Of a stretch of 33,179 bases of DNA, positions 1 to 9,950 are shown in pieces. A program made the translations under genes and the position numbers. Positions within the stretch are counted from its first letter, which is position 1, and the number at the start of each line of letters is the position of its first letter. The DNA is from Alphaproteobacteria bacterium. Lineage in GTDB: Bacteria; Pseudomonadota; Alphaproteobacteria; Rickettsiales; Deianiraeaceae. The stretch lies in assembly GCA_030830305.1 (NCBI GenBank), contig JAURNI010000010.1, forward strand, positions 1 to 33,179. The letters run 5' to 3'. The notes under the pieces are model-generated. The model saw only the letters and a program-made list of their open reading frames with translations. It was not told where the DNA came from and searched no databases.

Positions 1-414
1 AAAATGTTTTTTCCCAAAAATTCCATCTAATAATAACTTTAAGTAGTGCGAAGCGGTTGGGTCACAATGAAGATAGAAACTACCGGTTGGTTTTAAAATT
101 CTGTACAGCTCAATGATTCTTTGTGTCATATACAGTAGATACGCCATCATTCCCTTGCCATGTATTCTTCCTGCAGATTCTATATACTGAGCAAGTTCCG
201 GATACTTTGTTGCAAGTGTTTCAAGGTACGCTTCGTTGACATCCTGCCATGTCCACATGTCTTTAAACGATGCACCGGCTGCCTTACTTCCAACCGGTGC
301 GGAGTATGTCCTTTTTGAATTAAATGGAGGATCAAGGTAGATTAAATCTGCAATTTCACTGTTTAAACCGTAAAGTATAAAGAGGTTGTCGTGTGTGTAT
401 AATGTGTTTTGCAT
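1..414 (-). CDS. site-specific DNA methyltransferase (amino-MTase), N-terminal part, truncated by window start
   Basis: Own reverse-strand translation from ATG at 414: MQNTLYTHDNLFILYGLNSEIADLIYLDPPFNSKRTYSAPVGSKAAGASFKDMWTW...; DPPF catalytic motif of N4/N6 amino-methyltransferases. Runs off the window. Confidence 0.85.
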   Translation of the reverse strand, partial: MQNTLYTHDNLFILYGLNSEIADLIYLDPPFNSKRTYSAPVGSKAAGASFKDMWTWQDVNEAYLETLATKYPELAQYIESAGRIHGKGMMAYLLYMTQRIIELYRILKPTGSFYLHCDPTASHYLKLLLDGIFGKKHF

Positions 415-426
415 GGTTTTTTAACT

Positions 427-1350
427 TTACAAACTTACTTCGAATAAATCAATGGTTTGCCTAACTGCAATTCCGTGTTTATACTTAAAACATAATTTTA
501 CAAGTTTTTTGTAATCTATTAATGAAACATTTCCGGATTTTTCATCGTCCATTGCGGCGTCGGTGGCATCGGGTGTAAAAAGCGATGTTGTTATAAACAC
601 ACCCTTTGCTTTGGCCTTTGTAATTACATGTAAAAAAGCTTGTATATCTTTTGACGCAACATTGTTGCCAATATTGTACCGTTTTGCTTGAATATAAATT
701 TTTTCTTTAATATTGAGTTCATCGCCCGCAAGAATTGTGCCGTCAACTCCGCCGTCACGAACTCTTTTGCCTCGCTGCCCTGCAACGCCGTACCCCATTT
801 TTACAACAAGCTCTGCACAGAAATCTTCAAAATCTTGCCATTCCATTGTACGCAGTTTTTCCATCAATTCTTTTTCAACACTTTCTTTCATTGTGGTTAA
901 GGTGGCTTCCAAATCAAATTCTTCTGTTTTGTTTTCATCGTTTTTGTTTTTACCCACATCTTCAGTTTTTTCCTCCACTTGAGATTTTACATTCCAGTTT
1001 GAAAGATAATTTGGAGAGTTTTTGAGATATTTTTCATTAAGCGGAATGTTGTTTTTAGTACAATCTTCCAATGCTTGCTTTCCAAGTTCGGTAATAATGT
1101 AGGACATCTTCCTATTCGGGTCTTTTTCAACAAACTCTGCTTTTGTGAGGAATGTCATTGCCCAGCCGATTCTATCTTGTACTTTTGTGTTGCCGTTGGA
1201 AACAACCTGGTTCATCTCTTCTTTAGTTAGATTCCATTGCTTTTGAATGGTATTTTTTAAAGCAGAAAACATTTCAGTTCTTTTATAACTTCCTTTTTGA
1301 ATTTCTTTTAAAATGGTAAGGAATAATTCTTCGTGCGTTGGTATTGCCAT
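427..1350 (-). CDS. Mrr-like restriction endonuclease (N-terminal winged-helix-like domain plus Mrr_cat domain)
   Basis: C-terminal segment MEWQDFEDFCAELVVKMGYG...RDGGVDGTI...IYIQAKRYN...KDIQAFLHVITKAKAKGVFITTSLFTPDA fits the Mrr catalytic fold pattern (D...QAK). Confidence 0.9.
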   Translation of the reverse strand: MAIPTHEELFLTILKEIQKGSYKRTEMFSALKNTIQKQWNLTKEEMNQVVSNGNTKVQDRIGWAMTFLTKAEFVEKDPNRKMSYIITELGKQALEDCTKNNIPLNEKYLKNSPNYLSNWNVKSQVEEKTEDVGKNKNDENKTEEFDLEATLTTMKESVEKELMEKLRTMEWQDFEDFCAELVVKMGYGVAGQRGKRVRDGGVDGTILAGDELNIKEKIYIQAKRYNIGNNVASKDIQAFLHVITKAKAKGVFITTSLFTPDATDAAMDDEKSGNVSLIDYKKLVKLCFKYKHGIAVRQTIDLFEVSL

Positions 1351-1396
1351 CTTTGTTGATTAGTGTTTGAAGGTTCTAAAATGGTTTGGTAAAAAG

Positions 1397-2536
1397 TCAA
1401 ATATCAAATATAAACTTTGAAATACCATCACAAAGTGAAAGTCCTTTTTCTGTTGGAATGATGTGTGTTTTGTTTTGAGTTAATAAATCCTCCGTTACAA
1501 GGGTTTGTAATTTTTGTGTATTAATAAACTTTTGAGTAATTTCATTTAATTGAAAACCATAAACTGTGCGGAGTCCTGTGGATACAAATTCCCACGCTAT
1601 TTTTTCATCATTAAGTTTTTCAAAAATTTGAATGGCATTGCCACTTTCTTCAATTGATTTTAAGTACTTTTCCGGTGAATTAACATTCATTGTGGCAACC
1701 CTTCCTTCGTTGACTTCAATGCGTCCGTGTGCACCGGGGCCAATGCCAATGTATTGCTTGCCTGTCCAATATAAAATATTATGCCTGCATTTATTTTGCG
1801 ATGTGGAATAATTTGAAACTTCATACCTACCCAACCCGTATTTTGCACAAATTTCGTTTGTTATTTCGTAAAAATCCTCTTGGTTTCTAGGTATTGTAAG
1901 TTTGCCGTCTTGGTGAAGCTTGAAAAATTCCGTTCCTTTTTCAATTGTTAAACTGTAAAGCGAAATATGTTCAGGTTTAAATTCTTTTAGTGCAAATTCT
2001 AACTCTTCTTGCCATTGCTGAATAGTTTGATTTTCCCTTGCATATATAAGATCAAACGAAAATCTATCAAAAATTTCATTTGCCTTAATAATTGCATTTG
2101 TTGCTTGCGTGGAATTATGCACCCTTCCAAGTTTTTTTAGATCTTCCTCAATAAAAGACTGCACACCAACGGAAACTCTGTTAATTCCTGCAGATTTAAA
2201 ATCTTTAAACTTTTCAACCTCAAATGAGGAGGGGTTTGCCTCAAGTGTTATTTCAATATTGTTTTTGCTTGCGTCAAATTTAGTACAAATGTGGTTAATT
2301 ATTTCGTTTACAACAAATGGTTCCATTAAAGACGGAGTTCCTCCGCCAAAAAAAATACTAACAAATTTCGGAATTTCTTTAAGTTTACAAAAAAAGTAGT
2401 CAAAATCTTTTTTATATGCCTCCAGGAATCTTCGGTGTTTTATGTGCTTTGTAATATGGCTGTTGAAATCGCAATATGGACATTTTTTTTCACAATAAGG
2501 AAAATGAATGTATACCCCAATTTCATCTTGGTTCAT
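1397..2536 (-). CDS. hemW: radical SAM coproporphyrinogen III oxidase-like protein / heme chaperone HemW
   Basis: VYIHFPYCEKKCPYCDFNSH (CxxxCxxC), FFGGGTPSLM, GVQSF, IGIGPGAHGR motifs; 379 aa. Confidence 0.93.
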   Translation of the reverse strand: MNQDEIGVYIHFPYCEKKCPYCDFNSHITKHIKHRRFLEAYKKDFDYFFCKLKEIPKFVSIFFGGGTPSLMEPFVVNEIINHICTKFDASKNNIEITLEANPSSFEVEKFKDFKSAGINRVSVGVQSFIEEDLKKLGRVHNSTQATNAIIKANEIFDRFSFDLIYARENQTIQQWQEELEFALKEFKPEHISLYSLTIEKGTEFFKLHQDGKLTIPRNQEDFYEITNEICAKYGLGRYEVSNYSTSQNKCRHNILYWTGKQYIGIGPGAHGRIEVNEGRVATMNVNSPEKYLKSIEESGNAIQIFEKLNDEKIAWEFVSTGLRTVYGFQLNEITQKFINTQKLQTLVTEDLLTQNKTHIIPTEKGLSLCDGISKFIFDI

Positions 2537-3293
2537 TGTTGTACCTTTTAAGTAATGTATAATATCTTAGTAAGACTATTGGTATTAATGCAATATACAA
2601 TAATGAATAAAATACTACAGCTTTCCATTTGAATATAAAAAAGGAAATAATAATAAAACCAATTGCTACAAGTGTTACTCCTGTATATTTTTTTGGAATT
2701 CTTAAGTATTTTAGTGATAATGTTGGGAATGTTCCAACCATTAAAAACGAAACAATGCAAGTATAGACTTCATAAAGGTAACAGGGGGGGTATTGAATTG
2801 ATATACCGTTAAACATTCTACCGAACCCAACTTGTATAATTAATGGAAGAATGATTAATATTCCTGCAGCGGGCGATGGTACGCCACAAAAAAAACGTTT
2901 TTTCACGGGGTGTTGAGTAATGCTGTCTTTAACATTGAATCTTGCAAGTCTAATTGCACCGCATACCGAAGAAACCATTACTGCTGACCACCCGAAGATG
3001 CCATCACTCCATAAAGACCAGTTATATACTATCATTGCAGGAAATATTGTATAATTTGCAAAATCGCAAAGTGAATCGAGATTTGCTCCAAAGTTGCTAT
3101 GTGCATTTAACATTCTTGCAAATCTTCCGTCCAGGGTGTCAAAAATTGCAGCAGCAATAATAAAAAAACATGCCCTATCCCAGTGCATCATTGTACTGTG
3201 GTAAACCGCCAAAACTCCAAAGCACAAGGAAGACAATGTTATGATGTTTGGGAATAGTTTCACGAATGAAATATACCTGTGGCGTTTATTCAT
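2523..3293 (-). CDS. pssA: CDP-diacylglycerol--serine O-phosphatidyltransferase
   Basis: CDP-alcohol phosphotransferase motif DTLDGRFARMLNAHSNFGANLDSLCD; hydrophobic. Start taken at MNKRHRY rather than the ORF-track start (3335), which lies inside a palindrome. Overlaps hemW start by 14 nt. Confidence 0.9.
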   Translation of the reverse strand: MNKRHRYISFVKLFPNIITLSSLCFGVLAVYHSTMMHWDRACFFIIAAAIFDTLDGRFARMLNAHSNFGANLDSLCDFANYTIFPAMIVYNWSLWSDGIFGWSAVMVSSVCGAIRLARFNVKDSITQHPVKKRFFCGVPSPAAGILIILPLIIQVGFGRMFNGISIQYPPCYLYEVYTCIVSFLMVGTFPTLSLKYLRIPKKYTGVTLVAIGFIIISFFIFKWKAVVFYSLLYIALIPIVLLRYYTLLKRYNNEPR

Positions 3294-3361
3294 TATCGGT
3301 TTTTGTATTAATGATACTATGTTACAAAGTAACATGGAATAAAGTCAATTGAATTTATTTC

Positions 3362-3390
3362 TTGACATTAAAAATGCAAAAACTTAAAGA
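3362..3390 (+). promoter_or_regulatory. sigma70-type promoter of tRNA-Ser (TTGACA-17-TAAAGA)
   Basis: TTGACA at 3362-3367, 17-nt spacer, TAAAGA at 3385-3390, about 17 nt upstream of the tRNA 5' end. Confidence 0.5.
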
Positions 3391-3406
3391 CGCCTAAATA
3401 AAAACT

Positions 3407-3494
3407 GGGCAGGTGGCTGAGCGGTCTAAAGCACTGGTCTTGAAAACCAGCGTACAGCAATGTACCGTGGGTTCGAATCCCACCCTTCCCGCCA
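3407..3494 (+). tRNA. tRNA-Ser(UGA), CCA encoded
   Basis: gggcagg acceptor strand, D-arm GCTGAGC, anticodon stem CTGGT-CTTGAAA-ACCAG (anticodon TGA), variable arm, GTGGG-TTCGAAT-CCCAC T-arm, ccttccc-G-CCA. Confidence 0.96.
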
Positions 3495-3506
3495 TTTTTT
3501 AAGTAT

Positions 3507-3728
3507 ATGCTTAAACTTCGCTTTTCTATTATTTTGTTATTGTTTGTGTATTTTATTGTATTTGCTATACAAAATAACACACATGTTAACCTTGTTTTAC
3601 CTTTTATTAAAACATTTTACAACATTCCTTTATTTTTGGTATTGATTATTTCTCTTGGTATTGGTGCGACAATTCAGTTTTTAACATCAGGCTTTGGTAA
3701 GAAAAAAAAGAAAAAAAAAGACAAATGA
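3507..3728 (+). CDS. LapA/DUF1049-like small membrane protein
   Basis: 73 aa with two hydrophobic segments, AIQNNTHVNLVLPF motif typical of LapA-domain proteins, poly-Lys C-terminus; ATGA overlap with acpS. Confidence 0.7.
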   Translation: MLKLRFSIILLLFVYFIVFAIQNNTHVNLVLPFIKTFYNIPLFLVLIISLGIGATIQFLTSGFGKKKKKKKDK

Positions 3729-4099
3729 AAATCTTTGGTGTTGGAACTGATTTACTTGAAATTTCCCGCCTTAAGTCCTCGAATATTTTTCCACTTGCAA
3801 AAAGAATACTTTCCTCTTACGAAATTACCCAATTTGAATATTCAAAAAATAAAACTCTTTTTTTAGCAAAAAGGTTCTGCGTTAAAGAGGCGGTTGCAAA
3901 AGCATTTGGTGTTGGAATTGGTAAAAGTTTATCCTTTAAAGATATTACACTTTCTAATGATGCACTTGGTAAGCCTGTTTGCACTGTTTGCATGGAAGTT
4001 TCACAGAAAATTACAAACCATGAAGTGTTGGTGCATGTTTCAATTTCAGACACTAAAGATTTGGTGCTTTCTTATTGTGTGATTGAGTTGATTACTTGA
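3725..4099 (+). CDS. acpS: holo-[acyl-carrier-protein] synthase
   Basis: IFGVGTDLLEISRL..., FLAKRFCVKEAVAKAFGVGIG, VHVSISDTKDL motifs. Confidence 0.94.
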   Translation: MKIFGVGTDLLEISRLKSSNIFPLAKRILSSYEITQFEYSKNKTLFLAKRFCVKEAVAKAFGVGIGKSLSFKDITLSNDALGKPVCTVCMEVSQKITNHEVLVHVSISDTKDLVLSYCVIELIT

Positions 4100-4124
4100 C
4101 AAAAATAATAAAGTATTGTAGTAA
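4096..4124 (+). promoter_or_regulatory. putative promoter for hscA (TTGACA-17-TAGTAA)
   Basis: TTGACA 4096-4101, overlapping the acpS stop codon; 17-nt spacer; TAGTAA 4119-4124. Confidence 0.45.
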
Positions 4125-4147
4125 GAATTACAGATTTTTTACGAGTT

Positions 4148-5887
4148 ATGTCTCTTTTAAACATTGAAGATGCGGTTTTCTCTAAAGCTATACAAGATGA
4201 AATGGCCGTTGGTATAGATTTTGGTACAACAAATTCCCTATGCTTTTACTGGGACGGTGACAAGATGCAAACGATAGTAGATATTATGCCATCTGCTGTT
4301 CATTTTAACGATGAAGGTAATATTGTAGATGTAAAAAAAGCAAAACACAGCATTTATTCAGTAAAAAGGCATGTTGCTCAAAGTGAAAAAATACAGGTTG
4401 GTTCAAAAAAACTTTGGGCAGAGCAAATTGCCGCAGAGGTTTTTAAAAAAATTAAAAAAGCAATCAACCACAATCTTGGAAATGATGTAACGAAGTGTGT
4501 TGTTACAGTTCCTGCTTATTTTGACGATTCCAAAAGGCAGGCAATTAAGTTTTCGGCAGAACTTGCTGGACTGGAAGTGATTCGTATGATAAACGAACCA
4601 ACTGCGGCAGCACTTTATTATGGTATTGATAACAAGCAGGAGGGTAATTATATTGTGTTTGATCTTGGTGGTGGTACTTTTGATGTTTCAATTCTTGGAA
4701 TGAAAAAAGGCGTTCTTCATGTTGTTGCAACGGGCGGAGATTCCAAACTCGGTGGTGATGATTTTGATTTTCTAATTTCAGATTATTATAAAATATCAAA
4801 ACTTTCCGCAAAAGCTTTAAAAGAATATATTGCCATAAATGGCACTTTTGATGGTAAAAAAAACAACTTAGATGAGTATTTTTTAGGTTTGCCAAAAGAT
4901 GATATTGAAAAATTGAAAAATATTAAAGTAAACCAAGATAGTATTGATGAAATCATACTTCCACTCGTACATAGGTGTATTTATGTTATGCAAGGGGTTT
5001 TAAGGGATTCCAAAATACCTCAGGAAGAAATTAAGGGGGTTGTTCTTGTTGGTGGGTCAACGCGAATGCCAATTATTAAAGAAGCATTAAACCATGAATT
5101 CACGGTGCCGGTTTTTGATGATGCAGACCCCGACCGTGTTGTTGCATATGGTGCCGCAGTTCAGGCAGCAAATATTGTTAGAAAATCTACGGGTAATTTA
5201 CTGCTTGATGTCATTCCGCTTTCTCTTAGTATTGAAACAATGGGTGGTGCAGTACAGAAAGTTATTGAAAGAAACACTTCAATACCAATTGAAAAAACAG
5301 TGAAATTTACAACATATGAAGATTTTCAAACGGGTATAATTATTAATGTTGTACAGGGGGAAAGAGATTTAGCAAAGGATTGCCGCTCCCTTGCAACATT
5401 CGAGTTAACAAACATTACACCTGCAAAGGCCGGAATTGTTAAAATTTGTGTTAAATTTTTTGTTGATGAAAACTCCATTCTCTCTGTTTCAGCATGGGAA
5501 GAGGGTGGTAATACTAAAAACGAGATTCAAGTTAAGCCAAGTTATGGCATTGCAGGGGACGAAATTCGTTCAATGCTTATTGATGCAATTAAAAATGCTC
5601 AAAATGATATTGAAGAAAAACTTACGGTTGATTCTACCATTGATGCACAAAATGTTATAAAACTTGTGAATGATGCCTTTAAGGATAAACATCTTGCAGT
5701 TGGTGATGAAATTTTCCAAATTGAAACCGTTTTGAAAAATCTACAAAATGCTATTATGGAAAAAGATCGTAACAAAATTGATTCCCTAACAAAAGAGCTC
5801 GATGCGGCATCAAAAAGTTTTGTTGAACGCAGAACAGCTTGGTATTTGAATAATTACACAGCAGGTAAGGGTGTTGATGAGATTTAG
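4148..5887 (+). CDS. hscA: Fe-S cluster assembly chaperone HscA (Hsp70 family)
   Basis: [42 protein letters not shown]; short HscA-like N-terminal extension (MSLLNIED...) before the GIDFGTTNS motif; 579 aa. Confidence 0.88.
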   Translation: MSLLNIEDAVFSKAIQDEMAVGIDFGTTNSLCFYWDGDKMQTIVDIMPSAVHFNDEGNIVDVKKAKHSIYSVKRHVAQSEKIQVGSKKLWAEQIAAEVFKKIKKAINHNLGNDVTKCVVTVPAYFDDSKRQAIKFSAELAGLEVIRMINEPTAAALYYGIDNKQEGNYIVFDLGGGTFDVSILGMKKGVLHVVATGGDSKLGGDDFDFLISDYYKISKLSAKALKEYIAINGTFDGKKNNLDEYFLGLPKDDIEKLKNIKVNQDSIDEIILPLVHRCIYVMQGVLRDSKIPQEEIKGVVLVGGSTRMPIIKEALNHEFTVPVFDDADPDRVVAYGAAVQAANIVRKSTGNLLLDVIPLSLSIETMGGAVQKVIERNTSIPIEKTVKFTTYEDFQTGIIINVVQGERDLAKDCRSLATFELTNITPAKAGIVKICVKFFVDENSILSVSAWEEGGNTKNEIQVKPSYGIAGDEIRSMLIDAIKNAQNDIEEKLTVDSTIDAQNVIKLVNDAFKDKHLAVGDEIFQIETVLKNLQNAIMEKDRNKIDSLTKELDAASKSFVERRTAWYLNNYTAGKGVDEI

Positions 5888-5942
5888 TCTTGAAAACATC
5901 TTTTATTGAACTATCTTGTGTTAGTTGATAATTTTTTGTAAA

Positions 5943-7769
5943 ATGTCTAAATATAAATTTGATGCCGAAATTGGCAAGGTTTTAAAAATTGTTATTAATT
6001 CAATTTATACTCATAAAGAAATTTTTCTGCGAGAACTTATTTCAAACGCCTCCGATGCTATTAGCAAGTTAAAATACGAATCTCTTTCAAATTCAAAACT
6101 TATACATGATGGCTACACTCCAAAAATTTCCGTAGAATTAAAAAAAGATGAGAGAAAAATTGTTGTTTCAGATAACGGCATTGGAATGAACAAAGAAGAC
6201 ATGCTTCAAAATTTGGGAACAATTGCTAAATCTGGAACAGAAACATTTGCTAAAGCATTGCAAGAAAGTGGAAATCCGTTAGAATTAATTGGTCAGTTTG
6301 GTGTTGGGTTTTATTCAGCATTTATGGTTGCAAACAAGGTTGAGGTGCTTTCTAAAAAAGCTGGAACAACTGAAGCATTTTTGTGGGCGTCTGAAGGTGA
6401 TGGTGAGTACACCATTGATAATGCAACAAAAGAAAGCATTGGTACGGAAATTACGCTACACATTAAAGAGGGTGACGAATTTGATGAATACCTTGATAAA
6501 TTTCGTGTGGAACACATTATTAAATCATACTCAAGCCATATTCACACACCAATTGAAATCATTCATGAAAGTGGTACATCCACCATTTATAACGAGTCCT
6601 CTGCAATATGGCTTAAAAACCCAAGTGAAGTAAGTGAAGAAGAGTATAAGAAAGCATATAATTCCATTGGCGGAATGCCATCTGGTTATTTTGCAAAAAT
6701 TCACAGTAAGGTTGAAGGTGGTCTTGAGTATTCTGCGTTATTATTTATTCCAAATACAAAACCGTATGATATCTACAACCCGGCACGAAAAAACTCAATT
6801 AAGCTTTACGTAAAAAGGGTATTTATTACTGAAGAAAATACGGCAATTCTTCCGGAACACTTTCGTTTTATAAAAGGCGTTGTTGATTCTTCCGATTTAC
6901 CACTCAATATTTCCCGTGAGACCTTTCAAAATAATAAAATTATTGAAAAAATTGGGAAATCTCTTGAAAAAAAAATTATTGGGGAGTTTGAAAACAAACT
7001 TAAAAATGACCGTGAAGAATATGCGAAATTTTGGGCAGATTTTGGAAATGTCATCAAAGAAGGCTTGTGTAAGCCTGGCGATCTTAACCTTAAATTATTA
7101 GATATTTGCCTTTTTAGAAGTACAAACGGTACCGATTTTACCACAGTAGAAGAGTATCTTTCACGCATGAAACCTGAACAGGATTCAATTTATTACATTA
7201 CCGCTGAAAGTTACGATGACGGCTTTAATAATCCTCAGCTTGAACTGTGCAAAAAAAATGGAATTGAGGTTCTTATTTTGACAGATACAGTTGATAATTT
7301 TTGGGTAAATGTAATTACAAATTTTAAAGAAAAGCATTTTAAGCCCGTTTCTTCTGTTGATCTTAAAATTGAAAATAACAAAGAGGAGGCTGAAATTATT
7401 GATGACGAAAAAAACAAAAAACTAATTGAAAAGTTTAAAGAGGTTCTGGGTGATGACATTGGTGAGGTAAAAATTTCTAAAAAACTCGTTGAAAGCCCCG
7501 TGTGTCTTTCACAGGGTGAGGGTGGTATGAGTATTCGCATGGAGCGATACCTTTTCGAGCAGAAACAATTGCCGTTTATGTCTCCGAAAATCCTGGAAAT
7601 TAACCCGAATCATAAAATTTTGGAAGATATTTATTCAAAAATCCAGAAGAATGAAGATACATCCAATGCAATTTACAATCTATTTGACATTGCATGCATT
7701 GAAGCGGGAGATGTTCTGCGTAAACCAAGTAACTTTGCAAAACGAATTGTAGAAATGATGGCAAAATAA
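5943..7769 (+). CDS. htpG: molecular chaperone HtpG (Hsp90)
   Basis: ELISNASDAISKLKYESL, DNGIGMNKEDM, GQFGVGFYSAFMVA, GVVDSSDLPLNISRE; start at MSKYKFDAEIGKVL. Confidence 0.96.
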   Translation: MSKYKFDAEIGKVLKIVINSIYTHKEIFLRELISNASDAISKLKYESLSNSKLIHDGYTPKISVELKKDERKIVVSDNGIGMNKEDMLQNLGTIAKSGTETFAKALQESGNPLELIGQFGVGFYSAFMVANKVEVLSKKAGTTEAFLWASEGDGEYTIDNATKESIGTEITLHIKEGDEFDEYLDKFRVEHIIKSYSSHIHTPIEIIHESGTSTIYNESSAIWLKNPSEVSEEEYKKAYNSIGGMPSGYFAKIHSKVEGGLEYSALLFIPNTKPYDIYNPARKNSIKLYVKRVFITEENTAILPEHFRFIKGVVDSSDLPLNISRETFQNNKIIEKIGKSLEKKIIGEFENKLKNDREEYAKFWADFGNVIKEGLCKPGDLNLKLLDICLFRSTNGTDFTTVEEYLSRMKPEQDSIYYITAESYDDGFNNPQLELCKKNGIEVLILTDTVDNFWVNVITNFKEKHFKPVSSVDLKIENNKEEAEIIDDEKNKKLIEKFKEVLGDDIGEVKISKKLVESPVCLSQGEGGMSIRMERYLFEQKQLPFMSPKILEINPNHKILEDIYSKIQKNEDTSNAIYNLFDIACIEAGDVLRKPSNFAKRIVEMMAK

Positions 7770-7779
7770 ACTATAAAAA

Positions 7780-8549
7780 ATGGTAGCCAAATTAATGCCG
7801 GCAATATTTTCTGGTCATGGCAGCCCAATGAATGCATTGGAAAGTAATAAGTACACAATGTCATGGGTTGACATAACAAAAAATATTCCAAAGCCAAAAG
7901 CAATACTTGTAATTTCAGCGCATTGGCAAACAGATGGAGTATCTGTGACCACCAATAAACAACTCAAGACAGTTATGATTTTTATGGCTTTCCAAAAGAA
8001 TTATATGATATTCAATATGATGTGAATGGTAGCAGAGAGTTGGTTGATAAAATTAGAAATATTATACCAGAGGTGAGATTTGATGAATCATGGGGTCTTG
8101 ATCACGGTGCGTGGTCAATATTAAAACATATCTATCCAAATGCAGATATTCCGGTAGTTCAACTCAGTATTGATATCCATAAAGCACCGAATGAACATTA
8201 TAATATTGCAAAAAAACTTCAAACCTTAAGAAATAATGGATTTTTAATAATTGGAAGTGGGAATATTGTGCACAATCTACCAATGATAACGCGTGGTAAT
8301 ATTCAATATAATTGGGCGGCAGAGTTCAATGATGCAATCAAAAATGCAATAATTACAAACAATTTTGATGCTATTATAAATTACAACCAATTACCCGGTG
8401 CAAAAGAATCCGTTCCAACTCAAGAACATTTTATTCCGCTTATTTATATTCTTGGTTTGTGTACAGATGTTGATATGGTATCAATTTTTGTAGATGGGAT
8501 TGAGCTTGGGTCGATTAGTATGACAAGTGTGTTTATTAAAGGCGAGTGA
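7780..8549 (+). pseudogene. DODA/YgiD-type extradiol aromatic ring-opening dioxygenase family, interrupted by a frameshift near 7971
   Basis: First frame MPAIFSGHGSPMNALE...PKAILVISAHWQTDGVSVTTNKQLKT continues in the -1 frame as SYDFYGFPKELYDIQYDVNGSRELVDK...DHGAWSILKHIYPNADIPVVQLSID. Track ORFs 7780..8025 and 8022..8549 are its two halves. Confidence 0.85.
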
Positions 8550-8805
8550 CAACCTTAAACGAAATTGCATGAACTTTTTCAGTTTTTAAAAGTTCTGCAA
8601 CGGCTTGGTTCAGAATTTTATGTCGTTCTAGCGGTTTTTTTATTAGGAGATCGTTTGAATAAACGGTAACATCAAAATGACTTTCACCATTTCCGTTAAA
8701 GTGCCCGGCGTGTTCATGAGAAACATTGTTGATGTTTATTTGATAATCTTTTACATTGTGTTTTTTTAACTCTTGTATGATAAGATTTCTAATGCTATTG
8801 TGCAT
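8536..8805 (-). CDS. bolA: BolA family protein
   Basis: VSHEHAGHFNGNGESHFDVTVYS...LERHKILNQAV signature; 89 aa. Confidence 0.9.
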   Translation of the reverse strand: MHNSIRNLIIQELKKHNVKDYQININNVSHEHAGHFNGNGESHFDVTVYSNDLLIKKPLERHKILNQAVAELLKTEKVHAISFKVVTRL

Positions 8806-8807
8806 TT

Positions 8808-9749
8808 TTAAATTTTAAATTGATTTCTGGAGATAAATCCGATTGGTTTGTGTTTTAAATTCACAACAATCACGCTACCAATTCTGTTTGTGTTCATAGT
8901 GCTGATGGCGTCAATAATATAGTGTTCTTCAGATATAAACTTAGGTGTTTTGTTACAAATATCTTCCGCAACTGCAATTTTAATATCTTTTTCATTTTTT
9001 AAGATAAACCGGCGAATGTCTCCGTCTGTAATAACTCCGTATAGCTTTTCATTTTGAATAACACAAACAAATCCATTGGCGTTTTTTGTCATTTTTTGCA
9101 AAACTTCCATGGCGTTTGTATTTGATTCAACAGAATAAAATTCATGGTTCATGACCGTTGTTGCTTTGGATATCTTCATTCCCAAGCTTCCGCTTGGGTG
9201 AAGTTTGGCATAGTTTGTTTTTGTGAAGTTTTTTAACTTTGATGCACATACGGCAAGGATATCACCTAAGACTAAAGTTTGCGTTGTTGATGTTGTTGGT
9301 GCATTAAAAGAATGAGCTTCTTGCGATTTTGGAATTGCAATGCTATAACTTGCATTGGTTGCAATTGTGGATTTTACCTCTCTTGTAATTGCAATTGTTG
9401 GAATTTTTTGCTCAAAACAATAATTTAATATAGACATAAGTTCGCTACTTTCCCCAGAGTTTGAGATTACCATAACAATATCGTGGGCTGTGATCGTGCC
9501 CATGTCTCCATGTCCTGCATTTGATGGGTCAACAAAAAAACTTGGCACCCCAAGAGAAGACATACTTGCGGAAATTTTTGTTGCAATATTTCCACTTTTG
9601 CCAACGCCGGAAGTAACTATATGTCCGGTGCAGTTTGCAATAAGGTTGATAATGTGTTCAAGATTACCATCAATAATTTGAATAAGGTCTTCAACCCCCT
9701 GTTTTTCATGTTGAATGATGTCCTTTGCCAAGTTTAAAATCGAGTGCAT
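8808..9749 (-). CDS. kdsD: KpsF/GutQ family arabinose-5-phosphate isomerase (SIS domain plus CBS pair)
   Basis: GVGKSGNIATKISASMSSLGVPSFFVDPSNAGHGDMG, VISNSGESSE, AKLHPSGSLG, followed by two CBS-like segments. Confidence 0.92.
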   Translation of the reverse strand: MHSILNLAKDIIQHEKQGVEDLIQIIDGNLEHIINLIANCTGHIVTSGVGKSGNIATKISASMSSLGVPSFFVDPSNAGHGDMGTITAHDIVMVISNSGESSELMSILNYCFEQKIPTIAITREVKSTIATNASYSIAIPKSQEAHSFNAPTTSTTQTLVLGDILAVCASKLKNFTKTNYAKLHPSGSLGMKISKATTVMNHEFYSVESNTNAMEVLQKMTKNANGFVCVIQNEKLYGVITDGDIRRFILKNEKDIKIAVAEDICNKTPKFISEEHYIIDAISTMNTNRIGSVIVVNLKHKPIGFISRNQFKI

Positions 9750-9865
9750 TGTATCGCCACTAATAATAGTGAGTGCTGTATGTAATTATGATTATAAAGT
9801 CAATTTTTTTTAAATTTGCTTGAATTTTTGAAAATAATATGTATTATTGGTGTACAACTTCGGTT

Positions 9866-9933
9866 GTTATGGCAATAAATGTCCTGCATGTAGGCGGGTA
9901 TGGACTCGGGTGCAAACCCCGACGCCTCCACCA
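9866..9933 (+). ncRNA. ssrA: two-piece tmRNA, acceptor (3') piece, encoded upstream of the coding piece; 5' boundary uncertain
   Basis: T-arm TCGGG-TGCAAAC-CCCGA, then CGCCTCC-A-CCA, which pairs with GGGGGCG at 9951; 3' CCA ends at 9933. Confidence 0.88.
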
Positions 9934-9950
9934 TTAAACAGTAGAAATAT

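Noticed and set aside
688-1025. Three plus-strand ORFs of 70-96 aa
   Set aside because: Antisense shadows of the Mrr-like nuclease gene; low-complexity Ser/Phe-rich translations.
3368-3580. Minus-strand 70-aa ORF (GGKGGIRTHGTLLYAGFQDQCFRPLSHLP)
   Set aside because: Antisense translation of the tRNA-Ser gene; a classic spurious ORF.
4545-4895. Minus-strand 116-aa ORF inside hscA
   Set aside because: His/Gln/Leu-rich antisense shadow of a conserved Hsp70 gene.
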